Assembly: GCF_043195135.1 (NCBI RefSeq)
Contig: NZ_JBAFWP010000019.1
Direction: 5' to 3' (one strand)
DNA length: 64,000 nucleotides
Source: NCEH01 sp043195135
GTDB taxonomy: Bacteria; Pseudomonadota; Alphaproteobacteria; Rhizobiales; Xanthobacteraceae
Shown: in pieces, positions 7,790-17,900 of the stretch
How positions within the stretch are numbered: position 1 is the stretch's first letter
Layout: each line of letters begins with the position of its first letter
Position numbers and translations under genes: made by a program
The notes under the pieces: generated by a model
Seen by the model: only the letters and a program-made list of their open reading frames with translations
Told to the model about the DNA's origin: nothing
Database searches by the model: none

Positions 7790-8935
7790 TCATATCCAAC
7801 CCGGCTCGTCCAGCGGGCGAGCGGGCGGTGCAAGAGTGATCAGATTGGCAAGCTCCGCGGCCTGGGGGGAGATGGCCATGGGGCAGGCGATGCCCGGCAT
7901 GGCGACCACATCGAACAATTCGCGGATCGCGCCCTCAAGGCGGATCCATTCGACGATGTCGCCGCTCGCAAGATTGACCACGACCACTCCGCACCAGGGC
8001 TGCGCCCCCCGGGCTTCCAGCTCGTGGTCCAGGGGCAGGCCCTTGAAGTTCAGATAGCGCGGCAGGGACAGGGTGATGACGGCGTGACCATAGTGGAACG
8101 CAAGGCCGCGCATGAAGCCGGGGCAGAACGCCACGTCCTGGCGGGTGCCGGTCTGCGGATCGATCCGCACCAGATAGCCCCGTCCGGAATCCAGCACCCA
8201 GAGCGCCCCTCCATACAGGCGCGGGGAATGGGGCATGGAGAGTCCATCGGCGACGATGGCGTCGTCCTCCACGCGGATGATCATTCCCCCGCCCGAGCGG
8301 TGCTCGCGCCAGCCATCCACGACATCGCTGCGCCCCACCACCGTGACATAGGCGGCGCGCCCGTCCGCCATGCACAAGCCATTGAGATGGCAGCGGTCTT
8401 CCGCGGCGAGGCGGGAAATGAATTTCGGCTTCCACAAGGGCTCGAAGCTGTGCTCCAGGCTGAAGGTGGCGAGGCACGAATATTTGGTGTTGACGAACAC
8501 CAGCCGTCCGCGCCCGTCCACCGCCATCTCGTGCACGTCGATATCGCCCGTGATGCGCGCCATGCGCGGAACGAACAGGGCGTCGAAATGGCCGTTCGCC
8601 CGCTCGTGTGGAGCGAGCACATTTTCCAGCCGCCACACCTGAAGCAGAGAGCCGAGGAACAACCGGCCCGGCTCGTACCACAGCCCCATGGCGCGAACGA
8701 AATCGCGCTGGTGAAAGGACATCGCGTGATCGGGCGTGCGGCCGATGAGAAACAACTGCCCGGTCTGGTAGGACGAAAAGGCAAGGCTCAGCTGATGCTG
8801 CGCCAGCCAGGACGAAAAACCCCGCGAGCAGGTGAGGTCGGTCGTCAGGTCCGCCGGCGCAGGGTTTGCCGCGGCCGGGGGAAGGGACGCGGGGCTCGCT
8901 GTCGCGCCATCCGGCGCGCGCTCAGGATCGTTCAA
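7790..8935 (-). CDS. TIGR03032 family protein
   Basis: 381-residue protein recognisable as TIGR03032: a disordered Ala/Pro N-terminus (residues 1-30), SWLAQHQLSLAFSSYQTGQLFLIG, repeated beta-rich segments such as GDIDVHEMAVDG and RCHLNGLCMADGRAAYVTV, and the C-terminal EWIRLEGAIRELFDVVAMPG. A propeller-like fold is likely; no signal peptide is seen. The start is TTG at 8935. Its ribosome binding site GAGG includes the last two bases of the autotransporter stop codon (stop at 8945, nine-base gap), which implies coupled translation with that giant gene. Function unknown; a role in making, sorting or modifying the autotransporter is inference from this coupling. Confidence 0.8.
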   Translation of the reverse strand: MNDPERAPDGATASPASLPPAAANPAPADLTTDLTCSRGFSSWLAQHQLSLAFSSYQTGQLFLIGRTPDHAMSFHQRDFVRAMGLWYEPGRLFLGSLLQVWRLENVLAPHERANGHFDALFVPRMARITGDIDVHEMAVDGRGRLVFVNTKYSCLATFSLEHSFEPLWKPKFISRLAAEDRCHLNGLCMADGRAAYVTVVGRSDVVDGWREHRSGGGMIIRVEDDAIVADGLSMPHSPRLYGGALWVLDSGRGYLVRIDPQTGTRQDVAFCPGFMRGLAFHYGHAVITLSLPRYLNFKGLPLDHELEARGAQPWCGVVVVNLASGDIVEWIRLEGAIRELFDVVAMPGIACPMAISPQAAELANLITLAPPARPLDEPGWI

Positions 8936-8944
8936 GGTTAAGCC

Positions 8945-11900
8945 TCAGAAATGCACCGCGACACGCGCCATCCCGGCCTGGGAGAGGAAATCCTGGCCGA
9001 CGCTGACGCCGTAATCCAGTTTGAACTCCCAGTTCTTCGCCGTCACCAATTGCAGGCCCATGTCGAAATTGCCCAGCATGTCCGGCGTATAGGTGACGGT
9101 GTCGAACGTCCCGGTACCCACCGGCGCGCCAAGCAGATAGGAGGTCGTGATCCAGCTGCCGTTGGACAGGAAGCTGGCACCGAGGCTCGCATAGGGCCGC
9201 AACACCGTGCCGTCGGCGAGATTGACACGGGTGCCCACTTCCACCGTCGGGCTGACGATGAAGGTGGTCTGGCTCGCGCCGAGCACCCGCAATTCCGCTC
9301 CGCTGATGCCGGCTTCGCTGTAGCCGGGCACGTTCACGTAAGACAGGTCCAGATCCACATAGGGCCGCACATACCAGCCCGGCTGCGGGATTTCGTAGGC
9401 CACGCGCACGCGGCCCGTGACGTTGTAGACGTCGATGGAGCTTTCGGGCGCGGCGGCCAGGGCCGAAACCACGCGCTGGCTGTCGATGTTCATCCAGCCG
9501 AAGTCCACCGCACCGGAAATCAGCCAGGGACCGATCTGGCGCTTGAGCGCGGCCGTCACGTCGAAGCCGCTGCCGCTCGCTGAACTCGCATCCGCGGAGG
9601 CACTGGTCCAGCTCTGCTGATAGGCGCCGGACAAGGCGAAGAACCAGTCCTGTTGCAGCTCGCGCTGCACCCCGGCCTGCAAGGTGACCGTGTCGGTGGA
9701 GAAGCCCTGGTTCTCGAAGGTTCCGGTCTGGCTGGAGCGGCCGACGATCACCCGCGCCCAGCTGCACTGGTCCTCCTGCAACAACAGGGTGTCGCCCGCG
9801 AACATGGGGCAGCTCATGGTGCGGTTCAGCACCGCGCGGCTCTCCATGATGCGGCTCGCCGGACCCGTGCCGTTGAGCTCCGGCGAGACCGCCTTGAGGG
9901 CCTGGCGATATTGCGCGTCCGTTCCCGTGTTCAGCAGCGTGTTGAATATGGATGCGGTCGTTCCGAGCGTGCCGCTGTTCCAGATGCTTTGCAGATGATT
10001 GGCCGCCGCCGTGCCATTGGCCGACAATTTGGTGCCCGTTGGCGTGAAATCGGCGGTCGGGGAAAGCAGCACGCTGTTCCCAGCCACCGAGGCATTCCAT
10101 TGATAAACCAGAGAATTGTCCACGACGCTGGAGGTGAAGCCGGCAAGGGTCCCGGCCTCGAGCACCTTGAACGAGGTGTTCGGCGCAATGGTCAGCGGAT
10201 TTGCCTGGAGGGTGCCGGCGAGGTTCGCGGTGCCGGACACGCTGAGCAGGTCGGAGCGGCGCGAATTGGCGTCCAGATCGAAGGCGATTGCCCCGTTCGA
10301 GACGAGATTGCCCGTGAGCGCGCTCGTGGCGAGGGTGCCAAGCCCGCCCGGGCTGAGCGTGCCCTGGTTGGTCAGGGCGCCGCCGTTCAGGTTGATGGTG
10401 CGACCTGAATTGAACACGCCGCCGGCCTGGTTGAGGAAGCTGCCGGCCCCCGTCCCGAGGTCGACACTGCCGCTGACCGTGCCGGCATTGCTGACGATCT
10501 CATTCCCTCCACCGGCGAGAATGGCGACATTGCCCAGGGCGCTGACCGAAGCGCCGGAAGCAATGGTGATGGTGTTATCGGCGCCGCCCGAGAGCATGAT
10601 GCCCGCGCCGCGCTCATCCTTGCCGCCGATCACGGTGCCGCCGCTGAGGATGTCGATGGTGATCGGCCCGGCGCCGCTTGGCCCCGAGGAAAGCGCGAAG
10701 ATGCCGGGTGAATTGGCGCCCGCCGCGACCACGAGGCCCGAAACCGTCACGTTCACGGCCCCGCCGGTGCCGGAGCCCCCGGCCGAGCCGTTCACCGCCT
10801 GCGAGCCGGATTGCGCGGTTCCGCCGCCGCCGCCGATGGATTGCGCGTTGACCGCCGCCGCGTTCGCGCCCGACGTGCCGACGCTGCCACTGACGGTCAG
10901 GTTCACCGCGCCGCCGTTCCCGCTGCCGCCGCCGGTGCCGGCGGAACTGTCGGCGACGGTGAAGAATGTGCTGGACGCGTCGCCGCCGAGGCCGCCGCCG
11001 CCGCCGATCGATTGGACGAACAGGCCGCTCGCACCGGCGCCCTGCGTCGCCACGATGCCGGCGAGCGTGAAGGACACTTCCCCGCCATTCCCGCCGCCGC
11101 CGCCCGCCCCGCCGAATGCGAGGCTCGCGAGGCCGGTGGCGCCGCTGGTGGCCGCAAGGCCGCCGCCGCCGCCGATGGATTGCAGCAGGATGCCGTGGGA
11201 ATTCACGCCGCTGGTGCTGATGAACCCGGTGCTCGCGAGCGTGCCGCCCACCTTGCCGCCGTCATTGCCGCTGCCGCCGGAACCGCCGAGGGTCAAGGCC
11301 AGGGAAGCGGTGCCCTGGGCCGCGCTGGCGCTGGTCAGCGTGATACCGCCGCCGCCGCCGATGGATTGGGCCAGCACGCCGATGGCATTGCGGCCCGATG
11401 TCATGATGTCGCCGTTCAGCGTCAGCGCGATTGTGCCGCCGATATTGCCGCTGCCGCCCGCGCCGCCGAGCGACAGCGATCCGTTGACGCTGCCGCCGCC
11501 CGCATCGGCCGATACCGCCGAGGCGCGGCCGCCGCCGCCGCCGATCGACTGGGCGACGACGCCATTGGCCCCTTCGCCTGCGGTCGAGATGAGCCCCGCC
11601 TGTGTGAAGCTCACCTGCTCGCCCGATCCCCCGGCGCCGCCACTGCCGCCGAGGGTGGCGCTCAAGCTCATGTCGGTTTTCTGGCCCTTCACGATGCTGG
11701 TGGCGAGCACCGCATTGCCGCCGCCGCCGCCGATGGATTGCAGCAGCACGCCATCGGAGCCCGCACCGGTGGTCTGGATCGTGGTGTTGACGGAGACGTT
11801 GACCTCGCCCCCGTTGCTGCCGGAGCCGCCCGCGCCGCCGACGGTGGCGGAGAGGCTTGCAATGCCGCTGCCGCCGGTCGTCGAGCTGGACGACGAACCC

Positions 11901-14900
11901 TTGCCGCCGCCGCCGCCGATGGACTGGGCGACCAGGCCCGCGGAATCGTGGCCGGTTGTGCTGATCGAGGGTCCGGCCTGCTGCGCCGTGCCGATATTGA
12001 TCGTGACGGCGCCGCCGGCGCCACCCGAACCGCCACCGCCGCCGACGCTCACGCCCAGCGACAGGCCATTGCCGCCGGCGCCGTCCGCGTCGCCCTTGCC
12101 TGCGGCCCCGACGCCGCCGCCGCCGCCGATGGACTGGACCAGCACTGCATCCGCCGCATCGCCGCTGGTGGAAAGAACCCCCGTGCCGGTGCTGGTGAGG
12201 CTGACACCATAGCCGGCCCCGCCGGCGCCGCCGCCGCCGCCGATGGACGCGCCGACCGCGATCTTGCTGCTCGCCGCGTGGGTGGCGCTGCCCGCAACGC
12301 CGCCGCCGCCGCCGATCGACTGGGCGAGGATCGCGCTCGCACCATGGCCCTCAGTCGAAATCGAGCCGCTTTGCGTGATGGTCACCGCGCCGCCATTGCC
12401 GCCCGTGCCGCCATCGCCGGCGAGTGCGAACGCCACGCTGGCCTTGCCGCCGTCACCGGTGGCTCCGGTCGTCGCAGCATTGCCGCCGCCCCCGCCGATG
12501 GATTGTGCCAGGATGCCGTGGCCAAAATCGCCCTTCGTGGTAACGACCGAACTCTCCGTCACATAGACCGCGCCGCCCACGCCCCCCGTGCCCCCGGCGC
12601 CGCCGAGGGTCGCGGAGAGATTGACGTCGCTCTTCTGGTCCTTCGCGATGCTGCTGGACAAGGTCGCGTTGCCGCCGCCGCCACCGATGGACTGCGCGAC
12701 GATGCCGCTCGCATGGGCGCCGAGCGTGGCGATGGTGTTGGCGTTGTCCACATGAACGGCGCCGCCGGTCGCGCCGCTTCCGCCCGAGCCGCCAAGGCTG
12801 GCGGAAATGGTCGCCGCGCCCGAACCGCCGGTGGTCGAGGAAGAGGCGCCGCCGCGCCCGCCGCCGCCGCCCACCGATTGGGCCAGGATGCCGTTCGACC
12901 CGTCGCCCGACGTGGAAATGGTCGCGCCCGCAAGACCGACGCCGCCATTCGTGACGATCACCTCGCCGCCGATGCCGCCGGTGCCTCCAGATCCTCCCAT
13001 GGTCAGCGTAAGACCGAGGCCGTTGCCCCCTGCCCCGTCCGCCTTGCCGCTTCCCGCCCCCGCATTGCCGCCGCCGCCGCCGATGGATTGGGCGATAATC
13101 GCGTCCGCCTGGTCGCCGGTCGTGGCGATCTGGCCGGAGCTCTGGTTCTGGATCAGAACCTGGACTTTGCCGCCCGATCCACCGACGCCGCCGGCGCCGC
13201 CGAGGGCCGCGCCGAGGGAAATCTTCGCCGTCGCGCCATTATTGGAACTGCCGCCCGCGCCGCCGCCGCTCCCGATCGACTGGGCCAGGATCGCCGCGCC
13301 GTTTGCGCCCGAGGTGACGAGGCTTCCGGACGTGGTCACTGTGACGTCGCCGCCGTTGCCACCCGAGCCGCCCTTGCCACCGAGGCCGAGCGTGACGCCC
13401 ACGGTGCCGCCGCCGGTGCTGTCATGGGTTCCGTCCGCGACGCCGCCGCCGCCGCCGATGGATTGCGCCAGGATCGCGCGCGAAAAGGCGCCTTGGGTTG
13501 CGATGGTACTGGTATTGTTGACCACCACGGCGGCACCGTACCCGCCGTTCCCACCCGTTCCGCCGAGCGTTGCCGAAATATTGGCGTCGCTCTTCGTTCC
13601 GCTCGCGTCGGAGCTCGCAAGATGCGCGCTGCCGCCGCCGCCGCCGATGGACTGGGCAAGAATACCGTCCGCATGCGCTTCGATGGTCGCGATGAAATTG
13701 TTGTTCTGAACCGTGACGCCGCCGCCATTTCCGCCCGCGCCGCCGCTGCCGCCGAGGGTCGCGGAAATCGACGCGACCCCGCCGTTGGAGGAGGTGGACG
13801 TGGAGGATGCCGCGCCGCCCTTGCCGCCGCCGCCGCCGATCGACTGGGCGAGGATGCCGGCCGCGCCGCTCCCATTCGTGAGGATGCCGCCGTTATTGGT
13901 GACGCTGACCGTGCCGCCGGTTCCGCCGGATCCCGCACCGCCGCCGATGCCGATGGAGAGGGATGCCGCGTCCGACCCGCTTGCCTTGCTCTTGCTGGAC
14001 CCGGAGCCCGCATCGCCGCCGGCCCCGCCGATGGACTGGGCCAGAATGCCGTTGGAATCCTGCCCTCCGGTGGAGAGGAAGCCGCCGCTCGTCACCGTGA
14101 CCGTGCCGCCGGTGCCGGAGCCGCCGCCCGTGCCGCCGAGGCTGCCGCCGATATCGAGCTTGGCGCTGGAAGCCGCATTGGCATTCCCGCCGCTGCCGCC
14201 GCCCCCACCCACCGATTGGGCGGTGATGGCATTGGCATTGCGGCCGGTGGTGGTGATGGTCGCCGCAGCGCCGGTCGTTGTCACCGTAACCGTGCCGCCG
14301 TTGCCGGCGCCGCCGCCCGACCCGCCGAGCGCGATGGCGGCAGACGCCTTGCCGCCCACCGCCGATGCGCCGGAACTTCCCGCGCGGCCGCCGCCGCCGC
14401 CCACCGACTGGGCGAGGATGCCCGTGCCGTTGTCGCCGGACGTGGAAATCGCCGCCGAACTGCCGACGATGACCGTGTTGCCATATCCGGCGCTGCCGCC
14501 CGAGCCGCCGAGATTCGCGGACAATTGAAACGCCGAGCTGCCGCCGGTCGCGTCGGTGGCGCTGGTGCCGCCCTTGCCGCCGCCGCCGCCCACCGACTGG
14601 GCAAAGATGCCGACGGAATCGTCGCCCGCCGTCTTGATGATGGCCGCATTCGTGAGGGTGACCGTGCCGCCGTTCCCGCCCGCGCCGCCCGATCCCCCGA
14701 GTGCCAAGGCCGCGCCAAAGGTGTTGTTCGAACCCGAGCTTTTCGTGTCCGTCCCGACGGATGATCCCGTGCCGCCGCCGCCGCCGATCGACTGGGCGAT
14801 GACCGCGTCGGAGGCCGCGCCGGAGGTGGAGAGCGTGCCGCCGGTGAGCGAAACGATGACGGTCCCGCCATCGCCGCCCGGCGTGCCGTTGGCCCCGACC

Positions 14901-17900
14901 GAGGCACCGAGGCTGATCTTGGACCCGGACGCGGAACTGTTGGCGTTTCCGGCCATGCCGCCGCCGCCGCCCACCGACTGCGCGATGAGCGCCGCCGCAT
15001 CGGCGCCCGCCGTGGATATCGAGCCCGAATTATAGGCCGAAACCGCGCCGCCGGCCCCGCCGGCTCCGCCCGATGCGCCAAGGGTAAAGGACAGGGACAC
15101 GACGCCACCGGACGATTTGCCCGCCGCGGCGCCCGCCTTGCCGCCGCCGCCGCCGACGGACTGGAGCAGCATGCCGGTGGAATGCTGGCCATAAGTGGCA
15201 AGGGTGCCCGAATTGGTCGCCGTCACCGCGCCGCCGGCACCGCCGCCGCCGCCCGCGCCGCCCATGGTGGCGGTCAGCGAGAACTGCGCGCTGCTGCCGT
15301 TTGAAGCCTTGGTCACGGCGTCGCCCGTGGCACTGCCGCCGCTGCCGCCGCCGCCGCCCACGCTCTGGGCGAAAATGGCGTCCGCGTCGCCGCCGTGGGT
15401 GACGATGCTGCCGGAATTCGTGACGGTGACGGTGCCGCCCGCATTCGCCGCCGCTCCGGTGCCGCCCATCGTCAGCGTCAAAGCCGCGGTACCGCCGGAC
15501 GCCGAAGCGGTGCCGCCGCCGGCATTGCCGCCGCCTCCGCCCACCGACTGGGCGACCAGGGCACGCGACCCGGCCCCATAGGTGAGGATAGTGCCGGAAT
15601 TGGTCACCGTCACGGTGCCGCCCCCGCCGCCCGTTCCCCCCGAGCCACCCAGCGTGAAGGTGACGCCGAACGACAGGCGCGCCTGGGACGATCCATCCGC
15701 CGCGCCGACCCCGCCGTTGCCACCGCCCCCGCCGACCGATTGGGCGAGAATGCCGTCGGCGAAATTCCCGCTCGTCTTCACCAGTCCGCTATTGGTCACA
15801 TACGCTCCGGCGCCGGCCCCACCGCCGCCACCCTTGCCTCCGAGCGACACTTCGGCGGAGAAGGAAATCCCGGCATGTCCGGGAACATAGGACGCCGCCG
15901 ACGCCGTGGAATCGCCGCCCGCGCCGCCGCCCCCGCCGACCGACTGAACAAGGATGCCAGTTGCCCCGTCGCCGCTCGTGACGATCTTGGCGCCGCTTTC
16001 GTTGACGACCGTCACGTTGCCGGCGCTGCCGCCGCCCGCACCCGAGCCGCCGATGGCGGCCGAGACCGAGATCGAGGGCACGTCGGCATCGCCGATCGTG
16101 ACCACCTTGGCGGCCGCCGATCCGCCATTGCCGCCGCCGCCGCCGATGGACTGGGCGATGATGCCGAATGCGTCCGCGCCCTGGGTGGTGATGGACCCGT
16201 AATTATAAACATGAACGCTGGTGCCCGCGCCGGCGCCCACGCCGCCGGAACCGCCGACACTGACGCCGAAGCTGATGCCGATGCTCGCCGAAAGGTTGTA
16301 AGCGGCGCCACCCGTGCCGCCGCCGCCGCCGATCGACTGGGCGACAATGCCGCTGGACCGGCCGCCCTGGGTGGAGATGGCGCCGGTGTTGTTCACCTGC
16401 ACCGTGCCGGAATTGCCGCCCGCGCCGCCGGAGCCGCCGAGCCCCAGCTGGACCACATCGAGCCCGAAGCCCTCGGCATCGCCGCCATTGCCGCCGCCGC
16501 CGCCGATCGATTGGGCGACGATGCCATCGGCGCTGCTGCCATAGGTCTTCAGCGATCCGGAATTTGAAACCGCGACCGCCCCGCCCGCGCCGCCACCGCC
16601 GGCGCTGCCGCCGATCTGGGCGGAGCCCAGCACAGAGACGGCCAAGGTGCCGCCGCCATGGCCGCCGCCGCCGCCGATCGACTGGGCATGCAGCGCGATG
16701 GAGCCATCGCCCGCCGTCGTCACGGTGGCTGCGTTGACGATATGCGCGTATCCCGCATTGCCGCCGGAGGCGCCGTCGCCACCGACGGCGACGATCACCG
16801 CATCCGCGGAACCGGCCGAACCGCCGCCGCCGCCAATCGACTGCACCAGGATGCCGGCCGAGGCCGCGCCCTGGGTGGCGATCTTCACGCCTTGCGCCGC
16901 CGAGGCATAGGCCGTGCCGGAGGTGCCGTTAACGCCATTGAGACTCACCGGCGCCTGCGCGCCGAGCACGGTGAGCACGCCGCCGCCGCCGATGGATTGC
17001 ACCACCACTGCGGCGGCATAGTTTCCGCCGGTCTTCACGCTGCCGCCGGTGAGGATGGCGCTCGCCAGGGCGCTGGTCCCGCTATCCCCGCCCGAGCCGC
17101 TGGTGGAATCGAACACCGCGTCCGAATTGCCGCCGGCGCCCCCGCCTCCGGCGATGCTCTGCACGACGATGCCGGAGGATCCCTGGCCGCTGGTGGTAAT
17201 CGTGCCCGCGCTCTTCACATAGGCATTGCCGGCGTTTCCGCCTGTTCCGCCCACCGCGCCCTGGGAATCCCCAAAGGCGATCGCCTCCCCGCCCTGGGCG
17301 CCAAGTCCGCCGAGGCTCTGCGCCGCAAGGCCGAAGGCGCTCGGACCCGTCGTCGTGACCGCGCCGTTGGCGTTCAACGTGATGCTGGCATTGCCGCCAT
17401 TGCCGCCGTTACCACCATCGCCGCCCACGGCCTTGTAAGGACTGCCCGCATTGCCGCCGGCTCCGCCCGCGCCGCCTTGGCTGAGCGCCTGAATGCCATA
17501 GACCGTACCGCTGCCGGTGTTGCCGACGGTGATCGTGCTGCCGGTGGTGACACTCGCCGAACCACCGCTGCCGCCATTGCCCCCCTGGCCGCCGACATTG
17601 ACCGTGATGGTGCCGTTGGTGCTGGCATAAGCACCCGCGCCACCCGCGCCGCCGATGGACGCGATGGTGATGCCGGACCCGGAGGTGGCGGAGACGATGC
17701 CGTCGCCCGAAACGCTGACCGCGCCGCCGGCTCCGCCGTTCTGAGCCGATCCGCCGATCGAGAAGCTCCCGTCGGAATTGGTGACGCCACCCGCGCCACC
17801 TGCGCCGCCGGTGGACGTCAGCGCGGCGGCGGTGCCGGCCGCCGTTATATTCACCGTGCCGTAGAGCTTCAGCGACACATTGCCGGCATTGCCGGCGTTG

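Noticed and set aside
10116..14764. Very long plus-strand open frames (up to 1317 codons) opposite the giant autotransporter
   Set aside because: They mirror GGC/GGT repeats in the antisense strand, giving Ala/Pro/Arg-rich text with no family motif; a GC-driven artefact.
10820..17000. CRISPR-like regular repeats
   Set aside because: Period and repeat identity come from in-frame QS(I/V)GGGGG protein repeats; no palindromic repeat, no cas genes.
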